Shown here: one piece after another, positions 26,272 to 34,581 of the stretch | Layout of the letters: every line of letters begins with the position of its first letter | Numbering within the stretch: the stretch's first letter is position 1 | Notes under the pieces: model-generated | Seen by the model: the letters and a program-made list of their open reading frames with translations, nothing else | Databases searched by the model: none | Told to the model about the DNA's origin: nothing | Source: an uncultured Methanomethylovorans sp. | GTDB lineage: Archaea; Halobacteriota; Methanosarcinia; Methanosarcinales; Methanosarcinaceae | Assembly: GCA_937968035.1 (NCBI GenBank) | Contig: CALBTS010000559.1 | Span: 1-40,350 of the forward strand | Direction of reading: 5' to 3' | Length of the DNA stretch: 40,350 nucleotides | Program-made: the position numbers and the translations under genes

Positions 26272-26964
26272 ATGAGGAACAATTTTTCTGTAACTGCACT
26301 ACTACCAATGAAAGGGCATAGTGAACGAGTACCTTCAAAAAATACAAGGATCTTCGGGAAAGACCCTCTTTTTTTTCATATACTCAGAAGTTTAGAGTCC
26401 GCAAAATATGTAGATCAGATTCTTGTGGATACAGACAGCCTGCAAATTATTTCTCTGTTAAAGCAGAATTTCCCAAGGGTCAGTATAATAGAAAGGCCAA
26501 AACATTTATTGGGAGATAAAGTTCCCATGAACTCTATCATTGAACACGACATCCAATATATCAAAACCGATCATTTCTTACAAACCCATGCTACTAATCC
26601 TCTCTTAAAGCCAGATACTATAGACTATGCGATTAAGTGCTATTTTGAGGGTTTGAATGAAGGTTTTGATTCTGTCATGGGAGTTACAAAATATCAGACA
26701 AGGTTCTATGACCATAACAAGATCCCCGTAAATCATGATCCTCAGATAATGCTTCCCTCTCAGGATATGCTTCCTTTATATGAAGACAATTCTAATTTTT
26801 ATATTATTTCAATTGATAATTTCATGGCAAACAAAAAACGTGTGGGGAAGACTCCTCTTTTTGTAGAGGTACCTAAAATTGAATGTATAGATATCGACGA
26901 ACCGGAAGATTTCATAATTGCTGAAGCTGTATATGATTTTATTCTGAATAAAAATATCAATTGA
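26272..26964 (+). CDS. NeuA-like CMP-sugar (acylneuraminate-type) cytidylyltransferase
   Basis: The 230 aa have the NeuA/KdsB fold. The nucleotide-binding loop is LLPMKGHSERVPSKN, a variant of the usual R-x-GSKR-x-KN, followed by ILVDTDS, IERPKHLLGD, the QTHATNPLL substrate region and the C-terminal IDIDEPEDFIIAE carrying the metal-binding acidic residues. CMP-sugar synthetases activate 2-keto-3-deoxy acids such as Neu5Ac, Kdo or Pse. It differs clearly from the SpsF-type protein at 19995, so the locus appears to have two activating enzymes for different acids. AAGGATG lies eight bases before the ATG. Confidence 0.85.
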   Translation: MRNNFSVTALLPMKGHSERVPSKNTRIFGKDPLFFHILRSLESAKYVDQILVDTDSLQIISLLKQNFPRVSIIERPKHLLGDKVPMNSIIEHDIQYIKTDHFLQTHATNPLLKPDTIDYAIKCYFEGLNEGFDSVMGVTKYQTRFYDHNKIPVNHDPQIMLPSQDMLPLYEDNSNFYIISIDNFMANKKRVGKTPLFVEVPKIECIDIDEPEDFIIAEAVYDFILNKNIN

Positions 26965-27045
26965 TTTTGAACCTATTAAAATCTATATTTTTAAAAATGC
27001 ATCCTATCTTATTTAATATTTGCAAAGAGAGTGAAGTGGAAGATT

Positions 27046-28002
27046 ATGTCGTTTGAAAATTTCCGGATGATCACAGAAAATATCGAAGGATACGAAGAAT
27101 TTAATATAGACCGGGAATGGTACAAAAACAGAAAAAAGGGCTTATCTGCGGTAATACGATGCTATGGTGACGAAAGATGGATCGGTCCATGCATAGAAAG
27201 CTGTCTACCACTCTTCGATGAAATAGTTGTGGTGATCGTGCAGGTAGAAGGGGATAGAACTGAGAGTATTGTCAGGAGTTTTAAGTCACCAAAAATAAGA
27301 ATATATAACTATCCATTTGGTCTGGATCAGGTAAAAGCACCTGTCTATAAAAACCGGATTCGACGAAAGATCGATGCTCTGTCGGAGCTATTTGTTTCGC
27401 CTTATTATAAACGAGGATCATTGCATACGATAAGTTATTTAACTAACTTCGGGATGTCTAAAACTACTTTTTCGCATGTGGCTCCTCAATGGGATGCCGA
27501 TCATATACTAAGGCCTGAATTCGCGACAGAGGATTTTAAAAAATTTATTCTATCTAAAGAGCATATCCGGGTTGCAGGTTATAATGTAGTAACTGAGGAC
27601 TATAAATACTTGTCAGAAAAATCTCCAATACACAGTAGCCATCCCCGGTTTTATAAAGCTGACCAATATTTGTACTTTGCCGGGAATAAGTATCTTTTAG
27701 ATATAGTATCTTACCGTTCATCAATGGTCCAACTGAAAATGCTGGAGAATTATTTTCTTTTTCCGATTCAACAGATACAGTGCATGAAAAATTTGTTGCT
27801 TCATAAGGATGTGGTGTACGAAGAGCCAATTTATTTCCATACCAAATTTCTTCGTTCACAAAAAGAAATAGAACATGATACACGGTTTTTGAATGAGGAG
27901 TATCACCGGCAATTTAAGGAAAGTACCAAAAAAGGACAAAGATTAAATGTCAATGTACCGGATTCTGCTTTTAAGACACCCGAGGATTATTTGCGAAACT
28001 AA
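27046..28002 (+). CDS. Glycosyltransferase-like protein (GT-A/family 2-related)
   Basis: About 318 aa with a weak GT-A pattern: LSAVIRCYGDERWIGPCIES, then FDEIVVVIVQVEGDRTESIVR and a DxD-like WDADHIL. The second half has no motif that I recognise and no membrane helix. It follows the CMP transferase by 81 bases on the same strand, so it is a candidate for the transferase that uses that CMP sugar. ATG 27046, with GTGGA five bases before it, is preferred over GTG 27031, which would add five residues. It may be a divergent family. Confidence 0.6.
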   Translation: MSFENFRMITENIEGYEEFNIDREWYKNRKKGLSAVIRCYGDERWIGPCIESCLPLFDEIVVVIVQVEGDRTESIVRSFKSPKIRIYNYPFGLDQVKAPVYKNRIRRKIDALSELFVSPYYKRGSLHTISYLTNFGMSKTTFSHVAPQWDADHILRPEFATEDFKKFILSKEHIRVAGYNVVTEDYKYLSEKSPIHSSHPRFYKADQYLYFAGNKYLLDIVSYRSSMVQLKMLENYFLFPIQQIQCMKNLLLHKDVVYEEPIYFHTKFLRSQKEIEHDTRFLNEEYHRQFKESTKKGQRLNVNVPDSAFKTPEDYLRN

Positions 28003-28016
28003 CTTTTTTCAAAAAG
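28003..28016 (+). terminator. T-rich bidirectional terminator-like element
   Basis: CTTTTTTCAAAAAG starts right after the stop of the plus-strand gene, in the 50-base gap before the convergent GT4 gene. It gives a T run in both directions, as archaeal terminators often do. The hairpin potential is small. Confidence 0.3.
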
Positions 28017-28052
28017 CAAATACATCAGGAAAGGTAAGTCTTGCTGAGTGTT

Positions 28053-29189
28053 TCACGAATTGTAGACACTTTCATACACTGCAATTGTTTCTTTGGCAGT
28101 TTTCTTCCAGGAAAACATCTTTGCCCGTTCTAAGCCTCTGCTTACCATATCCTCTCTCAAGCCTTCGTCTGTAAGGATCGCGTACATGCTATCGGTCCAT
28201 TCATTGATATTGTGGGGGTTTGCCAGAATTCCAGCATCTCCTACAACTTCCGGTAAAGCACCAACATTGGACACGATAACAGGGCAGCCACAAGCCATAG
28301 CTTCTAATGGCGGAAGACCGAATCCTTCATACCAAGAAGGACGTATATAAAGCTCCGCTGTATTATACAGTCTCAACAATTCTTCGTCGGAGACCCTCCC
28401 TGCAAAAATTATTTCTTTTTCAAGTCCCAGTTCTTCCATCATTTTTTCGAGTTTTGCTCTTTGCAGTGGGTTAACATTGCCTGTACCGAAAATGACTAAT
28501 TTTATCTCAACTCCCCTTTTTCTTAGTCCGTAGTACATTTCAATAATGTCTGTACGGATATTATCAGATAGGATAAACGGGGAGTTAATGTACTCAGGTA
28601 TTTCCATTCCTACTTGCTTAAATCTTTCATGGGGTGCTGAATAAATTATTTCTATTCTATCTTCGGGTATTTTCAGGAATTTTATCATATCTTTTTTTGT
28701 ATTTTCAGATACTGCTATGAACTTATCGACCCTCTCTCTTATTGCAAAAAGAGTACTTCGCCACAACATGTCGTGTGTCCATATCTTTGGGTTGTTGTAT
28801 ATTTTTGTCTGGAATGAAGGGAGAAACTTGTATAGATCATGAATTGTCATTACTTTTTTAAATCCCTTCTGAAGAAACAGTGGGTTGTGAAAAGGAGTAG
28901 GTGATGGATTATGAACTAGATCTATTTCATTCTCTTTTATTAAGGAGGGTAGTTTCAGTGCATCAGTAAGGGTTGTTTGCAAGAATCTTGTAGGTTTCAC
29001 TGAATACAAAGGTGCTATGATCTCATTCATGTTCTTGTATAAAGGATCATTGCTCTTTTGATAGTGGATCAGATAAAAATCATGCTCGTGTTCTATATTT
29101 GGAATGTTGTTCAGGATATATTTAAGATAATTCGGTATCCCCGATTTCTCTTCTATATCCATAACTTCGGTTATGATCCCAATTTTCAT
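28053..29189 (-). CDS. Family 4 glycosyltransferase
   Basis: About 378 aa of GT-B fold: [10 protein letters not shown] at the start, [32 protein letters not shown], and the donor-binding E-x7-E region [19 protein letters not shown] followed by LPEVVGDAG. It is a retaining glycosyltransferase working on a nucleotide sugar in the cytosol. I chose ATG 29189, where the family sequence begins. ATG 29222 would add eleven residues (NAKIVWKMDF…) unlike the family. It converges with the plus-strand genes and shares its strand and close spacing with the radical SAM gene. Confidence 0.88.
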   Translation of the reverse strand: MKIGIITEVMDIEEKSGIPNYLKYILNNIPNIEHEHDFYLIHYQKSNDPLYKNMNEIIAPLYSVKPTRFLQTTLTDALKLPSLIKENEIDLVHNPSPTPFHNPLFLQKGFKKVMTIHDLYKFLPSFQTKIYNNPKIWTHDMLWRSTLFAIRERVDKFIAVSENTKKDMIKFLKIPEDRIEIIYSAPHERFKQVGMEIPEYINSPFILSDNIRTDIIEMYYGLRKRGVEIKLVIFGTGNVNPLQRAKLEKMMEELGLEKEIIFAGRVSDEELLRLYNTAELYIRPSWYEGFGLPPLEAMACGCPVIVSNVGALPEVVGDAGILANPHNINEWTDSMYAILTDEGLREDMVSRGLERAKMFSWKKTAKETIAVYESVYNS

Positions 29190-29253
29190 AAAATCCATTT
29201 TCCATACTATTTTTGCATTCAATAGATTATCTCAGAACAGCAACTTCGCTCAT

Positions 29254-30615
29254 TTACATATGGCGATAGAGGTGATAGATCTTACAAAGTAATCTGTTTT
29301 TGGCCATTTTAAAGATAGGCAATTTAGAGATCAGATCATTTTCTCGACTCAAAGTAACAAGAGCATAATAAAACTCCAGTTCTTCATTATTTAATTCATC
29401 TGTACGGATATAACATCCACCATAGCGGTATTCATCATAATTGTCATTGAGTAAATGACCTTTATCTTTTAACATTTTTTCAAATTCCGTATTTGGGAAT
29501 GGAGTAGCCAAGGAAAAGCCTGAGGAGCTATTCAGTTGCTTCTGCAGATTCACAGTGTCCATGATCGTTTTTTCATTTTCACCAGGTAAACCTATCATAA
29601 AAAAAGCTAACGAGTCTAAGCCAGCATCATGGGTAAGCTTGAAAGCTCTCTTGACTTCATCTATGGTCAACCCCTTTTTCATCGTGTCCAACATATTTTG
29701 ATTTCCACTTTCTACTCCATACAATATTTGTTTAAAGCCTGCATCTTTTGCCAGTTTCAGAAGTTCTTCATCAACCAGGTTCTTGTTAGCTCTAAAAGGA
29801 GCCTGATACGTTATATTTTTGTTTAATTTGTTATCTATGATGAGATTAAGGATTTCTTCAATCCATTTTCTCTTAAAATTGAATGTATCGTCCTGAAAAT
29901 ATATGTCTGAAATGCCATATTGCTCATGCAACCATTTTATTTCCTCAACGACTTTCCGAGGATCTCTAAATCGTACTTTATGTCCAAATACGGATTTGTT
30001 ACAGTAGATACAATGAGAAGGGCAACCACGTGATGCCATTATATACATTGATTTATTCCCGCTGCCCGCTATTCCCACATATTTTTCTATGTCAACAAGA
30101 TCCAATTTTGGTAATGGTATGTGATCCAGGTTTTCCGCAAATGGCCTTGGTTCATGTATTTTGTTTTTATAACAAATGCCTTTTATAGAATTAAGATCGT
30201 TCCCTTGGGCAATTTCAAGGAACGTGAATTCACCTTCACCTATAACCGATACGTCTAATTGTGGAATTTCATCGAATATCCTTAGTCCTATTGATGATGG
30301 ATGGGGTCCCCCAATGACAGTTAATAATCCCGGATCCGCTTCTTTAGCTACATTTATTATTTTCCTGGCAAACTTGGTTTGGAATGTATTTTCTGTCACT
30401 CCTAATATATCAGGGGAGAAAGACTCTATTATAGCTTTTAAGTCCGATATGCTTACATTTTCAGCTGTCATGTCCACAATTTTAACATCGTGTCCTTGAT
30501 CGTAGCACATTGTTCCAATCAAAACCAAAGCTCCAGATGGGTATCTTTTCTTCATCCCTTCATGGAAATCATTCTGTGGAGGATCAACTAGTAATATTTT
30601 TTTGCTTTTGTCCAT
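29254..30615 (-). CDS. Cobalamin-binding-type radical SAM protein
   Basis: The 453 aa have an N-terminal B12-binding-like domain (about 1-145: ILLVDPPQNDF, VIGGPHPSSIG, VIGEGEF) and a radical SAM core with the cluster cysteines C198, C202 and C205 in RGCPSHCIYC. Later motifs are GVESGNQNMLDTMKKGL and FFMIGLPGE. A clear DxHxxG cobalamin-histidine motif is not visible, so B12 may bind base-off without it or not at all. Such proteins methylate or rearrange unreactive carbons. In a glycan locus a sugar or lipid-carrier methylation is likely, but that is inference. The ATG follows GAGGGGAAAGGT. Confidence 0.82.
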   Translation of the reverse strand: MDKSKKILLVDPPQNDFHEGMKKRYPSGALVLIGTMCYDQGHDVKIVDMTAENVSISDLKAIIESFSPDILGVTENTFQTKFARKIINVAKEADPGLLTVIGGPHPSSIGLRIFDEIPQLDVSVIGEGEFTFLEIAQGNDLNSIKGICYKNKIHEPRPFAENLDHIPLPKLDLVDIEKYVGIAGSGNKSMYIMASRGCPSHCIYCNKSVFGHKVRFRDPRKVVEEIKWLHEQYGISDIYFQDDTFNFKRKWIEEILNLIIDNKLNKNITYQAPFRANKNLVDEELLKLAKDAGFKQILYGVESGNQNMLDTMKKGLTIDEVKRAFKLTHDAGLDSLAFFMIGLPGENEKTIMDTVNLQKQLNSSSGFSLATPFPNTEFEKMLKDKGHLLNDNYDEYRYGGCYIRTDELNNEELEFYYALVTLSRENDLISKLPIFKMAKNRLLCKIYHLYRHM

Positions 30616-30665
30616 ACCTTTCCCCTCATGAACTTAATTCTAGCGTATAATTCTATCTGGCGGTT

Positions 30666-31205
30666 TCAAACTTTCTCTAAAAACCTTGTGAATGCATGCT
30701 TAGCTGAAATAAGTAAAAACATCTGCTTGTCAAACAATTTTGGTTTTCTCACGCCCACAAGCATACTTTTTCTAAAGTGTTCTCCTTCTAGGTGCAATCT
30801 CACAAAATGAAAGAGATTATATCCTCTTGGAGACAGTATTTCTTTCATTGTTTTCCTATTTATGTAATACACGTGTGTTTTATCATCTGTCCAGTTTGCA
30901 GGGCATAGGTCGAAATCAAGACATTCTACTATCACGTTATTGCTGACACGTTCCAATTCATTTAATAATATTTCCGGGGTTTCTGTGTGTTCAATAATAT
31001 CAAGTGCAAAAGCGACATCAAAAGATTTGTCTTTAAAAGGTAAATGATGGAAATCTCCACGAATATCGGGCTTTTTCAGTGCATTCATATCAATATTGAT
31101 CGCATTTTTCAGATATAGCCCACCAGATCCAACGTTTAAAATCCTGTTTTCTTTATAATGTTTGATTAAAAATGCTTTTCTAGGTTCAATGTTTCTTAAT
31201 GTCAT
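30666..31205 (-). CDS. Class I SAM methyltransferase (Methyltransf_11 type)
   Basis: The 179 aa are short and form a compact Rossmann methyltransferase: RILNVGSGG (motif I), INIDMNALKKPDI (post-I acidic), DVAFALDIIEHTE (motif IV) and NRKTMKEILSPRGYNLFHF near the end. It is probably an O- or C-methyltransferase acting on the glycan. It lies 50 bases before the radical SAM gene on the same strand. The GGGA site lies five bases before the ATG. Confidence 0.8.
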   Translation of the reverse strand: MTLRNIEPRKAFLIKHYKENRILNVGSGGLYLKNAINIDMNALKKPDIRGDFHHLPFKDKSFDVAFALDIIEHTETPEILLNELERVSNNVIVECLDFDLCPANWTDDKTHVYYINRKTMKEILSPRGYNLFHFVRLHLEGEHFRKSMLVGVRKPKLFDKQMFLLISAKHAFTRFLEKV

Positions 31206-31351
31206 CTCATTCCCTTGCCATATCCTTGCTTCTATTAAACGCCCATTTCTATTTCAGACAAAAATGTTTTCTCTTGTTTTCCCGCTCAGAGATTTATTGC
31301 TGTAATTGCTTCACTGTCTGTAGAATTTATTCCACAACTCTTTAATTCAAT

Positions 31352-32791
31352 TTAATTTATCTTATACGTTTCCAGAATTTTGTCTATTTGCGTGTTGTAT
31401 TTTAAAAGCATATTTTCGTACAAATAATTCCCTGAGAATACATCCCTGTAAAGTTTTTCCAGATACGCGTCATCTATAAAATATTCTCCTTTCAGTATTT
31501 TTTCACACTGAGTTATCAATTCCTTCCGTGATGAAGCTTTAAATGAAACACCATCGTAGATCGATGTTGCATTTTGAAGCACTTCCTTCCATTTGTCATA
31601 AAAGATGACAGGTTTTCGCTGCAATATAGGTGATATTAATACTGTTGATGATGCTGCCAAACAAATATCTGCTTTTGCTAATAGAATATTTGTATCTGTG
31701 TCGTTCCCAAACTGTTTTATGGATCTTCTCTTATCATTGACAATGAAATCATCCAGAGGAATGTCAAATACGTCACGTGGGTGATGTTTTACCCACACTT
31801 CGAGATCAGGAAAATAGTTGACAAGTGACAAAATATCCTGATGCATTCTCTTCTTATACTCAAAATTATTTGTCAAGTCATACGTAAAAATATCCATCAA
31901 GTACAACAACACTTTTTTATCAGCAGGCTTTGTAACCGTTGGTCCATATACATCCAAGGCACGAGATTCCAGATAATTGATCCATTCAATGTCAAATCTG
32001 GGATCACCCAGATAAAAAGTAGATCTTATGCCCTCCATATGGTGAAGTGATGATAATTCCTTTTCGGAACCCAGAAACAGGAAATCAGGTCTAAATGGAT
32101 CTTTTAACTTTTCAATACGCAATTTATTTTTCGGGTCTATGTTTGGTTTTGAAATGGGTTGAGGGCCATGTGGCATCATGAGGATTGGAATTTTCATTTC
32201 CCTGGCAGTTTTCGCAAATCTTAATAGTACCAGGTTCATGGGATCTATTTTACCTGTATAGGCATCTATAAACCTGTTTATGGGTTTTGAATCGATCAAT
32301 GATTCATCAGCTGTTCTTTGATCGATAATTACTAGGTCAATATTATTTGAGTCAATATATTTATTTATATTTTTCTGTGTCAACAAAAAAATTGAAGAAA
32401 TTACGTGGTATCTTAAAAAAGAATAATGCAAAAATCTCAGAACCGTATTCAACGGAGATTTTATGAAACCTGCAGTCATTTGTTTAATTCTTTTTGATCT
32501 ACTGTCAGTTTTCTCTCCCTCTTTGAGATGAGTCAAAACAAACAGATGTATTTTATTGAGCAAATTATTTATTTTTCCAAAATGACAGATGTCCATCATA
32601 GAATCAAGTTCAATGGAATTCGAAGTGCAAATGTATTTATGTAATTTGTTTTTCAATATCCCGTCCTTGGTATAGAATGCAAGGATCTTCGTGGATATGT
32701 CCCGATCTTTTTTGTAATTTACAATAAGTGGCAGAAAATGATCAAAATCGTTATTGTGATGTGCAATAAACAATATCCTCTTTTTTACCAT
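31352..32791 (-). CDS. GT-B-like surface polysaccharide protein
   Basis: The 479 aa begin VKKRILFIAHHNNDFDHFLPL and show a capsule or CDP-glycerol transferase-like C-terminal half: YLMDIFTYDLTNNFEYKKR, VKHHPRDVFDIP, and KADICLAASSTVLISPILQRKP. No membrane helix is obvious, apart from a hydrophobic stretch near residues 125-150. It is probably a glycosyltransferase or polymer phosphotransferase. ATG 32791 has GGAG six bases before it. ATG 32803 would add four residues but lies upstream of that site. The family assignment is by pattern only. Confidence 0.6.
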   Translation of the reverse strand: MVKKRILFIAHHNNDFDHFLPLIVNYKKDRDISTKILAFYTKDGILKNKLHKYICTSNSIELDSMMDICHFGKINNLLNKIHLFVLTHLKEGEKTDSRSKRIKQMTAGFIKSPLNTVLRFLHYSFLRYHVISSIFLLTQKNINKYIDSNNIDLVIIDQRTADESLIDSKPINRFIDAYTGKIDPMNLVLLRFAKTAREMKIPILMMPHGPQPISKPNIDPKNKLRIEKLKDPFRPDFLFLGSEKELSSLHHMEGIRSTFYLGDPRFDIEWINYLESRALDVYGPTVTKPADKKVLLYLMDIFTYDLTNNFEYKKRMHQDILSLVNYFPDLEVWVKHHPRDVFDIPLDDFIVNDKRRSIKQFGNDTDTNILLAKADICLAASSTVLISPILQRKPVIFYDKWKEVLQNATSIYDGVSFKASSRKELITQCEKILKGEYFIDDAYLEKLYRDVFSGNYLYENMLLKYNTQIDKILETYKIN

Positions 32792-33213
32792 CCTTTTCTC
32801 CATGGGCTGTTGAATATTATATGTATTTCTATTTATTAAAATATATGTTGTAAAATCTTATGGAAAATTGAGCAATTTCGTGCTGACTTGCTTCCTCACC
32901 ATCCCATGGTTGCAAAACTATAATGCTTTTTTTAACGATATACATAAAATCTCATTGATAAGTATAACGCTTTCAATTGACATTCCCAATATCCATAACT
33001 AATCTGCATATGAAGAAATAAAAATCACATCGATGTCATCCGATGAATTTATTGTGGTGGGAAGATCTATATCGAGCAATTCATTGAATCCAAATTCCCA
33101 AAGATTATTATACAATAAACCTAAGACTGCAATATACAACGAGTGAAGGATTTTGTATTTCCTCTTTAAAGCTTAAGTCTGATGTGTTCAAATACTATAA
33201 TCGGTACATAGCA
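32792..33213. other. Divergent intergenic region with possible gene remnant
   Basis: This gap of about 420 bases separates the minus-strand GT-B-like gene from the plus-strand HAD gene. Apart from the possible remnant at 32999-33172 I see no gene. AT-rich stretches (ttattaaaatatatg at 32834-32848, actataatcgg near 33194) could be promoters for the two sides, but none stands out. Confidence 0.5.
32999..33172 (-). pseudogene. Possible 3' remnant of a decayed gene
   Basis: Reading the minus strand from 33172 gives 57 open codons ending in TAG at 32999-33001. The translation has protein-like texture near its end (TINSSDDIDVIFISSYAD), with alternating hydrophobic residues as in a terminal beta strand of nucleotide-binding domains. 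It has no ATG; TTG is the only start-like codon. It may be the tail of a lost gene or chance. Confidence 0.25.
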
Positions 33214-33882
33214 ATGTTACTAAATAATAAATGCCCTCTGATCATACTGGATTTCGATGGAGTTATTTTAGAATCAGTTGAAGTAAAGACTGAAGCTTTT
33301 AGACGATTGTTTTCATTTGCACCTGGACATGTTGAAGAAATCGTCAATTTCCATAGGGAAAATGGGGGTATGTCAAGATTTGAAAAGTTCAGATATTTCT
33401 ACAGAAATGTGTTAAAAGAGCCATTGTCTGATGAACAGTATGAATATTTATGCAATAGATTTTCGGAATTAGTACTTGACGGGGTTTTGAACTCTCCTTT
33501 TGTTCCAGGGAGTATAGATTTCTTACAATACTTTTCAGCTAGAACATCCTTATTTTTAGTTTCTGCAACTCCCTTTACGGAATTGGACAAAATATTAACG
33601 CAAAGGGATCTGCATCATTATTTTAAGGCTATTTACGGCTCTCCCCGACCAAAACAAGAATGTATTGCAGAAATATTATCTGATACAGTTTGTCCGGAGG
33701 ATGATGCTATCTTTGTAGGTGACGCATTGAACGATTATAAAGCTGCAAAAACTGCCGGTGTACGTTTTATAGGCAGGGTGAGATCTGGCAGCACTAATGT
33801 TTTTATAGAGAAAAAGGATGTTGAAATTGTGGTCTCTGATCTGGAAGAATTGAGGTCATATCTGGAGGGATTGTATTGCTGA
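33214..33882 (+). CDS. HAD-family phosphatase
   Basis: About 222 aa. Motif I is LDFDGVILES, motif II SATPFTE, the lysine region SPRPKQE and motif IV GDALNDYKAAKTAG, with a helical cap at about residues 25-90. It is probably a sugar-phosphate phosphatase of the PGM/Gph type, not the small KdsC type. In this setting it could dephosphorylate a sugar acid or hexose made in the locus. ATG 33214 is my choice; GTG 33184 would add ten residues and neither has a clear ribosome site. Its last codons overlap the next gene, so the pair is co-translated. Confidence 0.82.
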   Translation: MLLNNKCPLIILDFDGVILESVEVKTEAFRRLFSFAPGHVEEIVNFHRENGGMSRFEKFRYFYRNVLKEPLSDEQYEYLCNRFSELVLDGVLNSPFVPGSIDFLQYFSARTSLFLVSATPFTELDKILTQRDLHHYFKAIYGSPRPKQECIAEILSDTVCPEDDAIFVGDALNDYKAAKTAGVRFIGRVRSGSTNVFIEKKDVEIVVSDLEELRSYLEGLYC

Positions 33883-34547
33883 TACCTATCTCATATGCTC
33901 TGAATAAGGACATCCCATTGTATCCCGGCTCCCCAAATGTAGCATTCAGCCAGGTCAGATCTATTGCAAATAACAGCTCAGCAAACACAAGCATGTTTTC
34001 TTTCGGGAATCACTCTGGTACACATATTGATGTCCCACTACATTTCTGCGATAAAGGCCAGTCAGTGACTGATATTCTGAAACTTGAAAATATCTATTCA
34101 CCTGCTATTTGTATAAATGTTCCAAAAGAACCAGGTTCACATATCAGTGAAGCAGACCTGGAACCATTTGCTGAGCAAATATCTAATGTTGAGGCACTGC
34201 TGATCAGAACTGGTTTTTTCAAATACAGACAAACCCAACCTGAAATGTATGCAACATCCCATCCGTGGATAAGCCCGGAAGTACCAAAATATCTGCGGGA
34301 AACATGTCCATTTTTGAAAGTAGTTGGGCTTGATACCATCTCTATCTCAAATCCCTCTCATAGAGAAGAAGGTCATGTGTCACATCGAGCTTTTTTATGT
34401 AATAAATTCCCCATTATGCTACTTGAAGACACTGATCTCTCAAACCCGGGATTACCGGGGAAGAATTTTATCTTGCATCTCTATCCATGGATTCTTGATA
34501 AAGTTGATGCAACTCCAGTAACTGCTTTAGTAGATCTTAACGGATGA
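33876..34547 (+). CDS. Cyclase-family metal hydrolase (kynurenine-formamidase-like, PF04199 type)
   Basis: The 223 aa show the family signature NHSGTHIDVPLHF, whose histidines and aspartate bind metal, an N-terminal DIPLYPGSP and a late histidine-containing HREEGHVSH. Relatives hydrolyse N-formylkynurenine or cyclic amides. No tryptophan-catabolism gene lies nearby, so a role on an N-acyl or N-formyl sugar, or on a lactone or lactam, is more likely, though unproven. The start is TTG 33876 with GGAGGG about seven bases before it, overlapping the HAD stop. It ends 34 bases from the convergent flippase gene. Confidence 0.8.
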   Translation: MLIPISYALNKDIPLYPGSPNVAFSQVRSIANNSSANTSMFSFGNHSGTHIDVPLHFCDKGQSVTDILKLENIYSPAICINVPKEPGSHISEADLEPFAEQISNVEALLIRTGFFKYRQTQPEMYATSHPWISPEVPKYLRETCPFLKVVGLDTISISNPSHREEGHVSHRAFLCNKFPIMLLEDTDLSNPGLPGKNFILHLYPWILDKVDATPVTALVDLNG

Positions 34548-34581
34548 AAAATCAAATCCATTAATTTGTAAATTCTTTAAA

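Noticed and set aside
31352..32791. PseG identity for the GT-B-like protein
   Set aside because: It lacks the N-terminal GSGH-type motif of PseG, is over 100 residues longer than usual, and lies far from the pse run.
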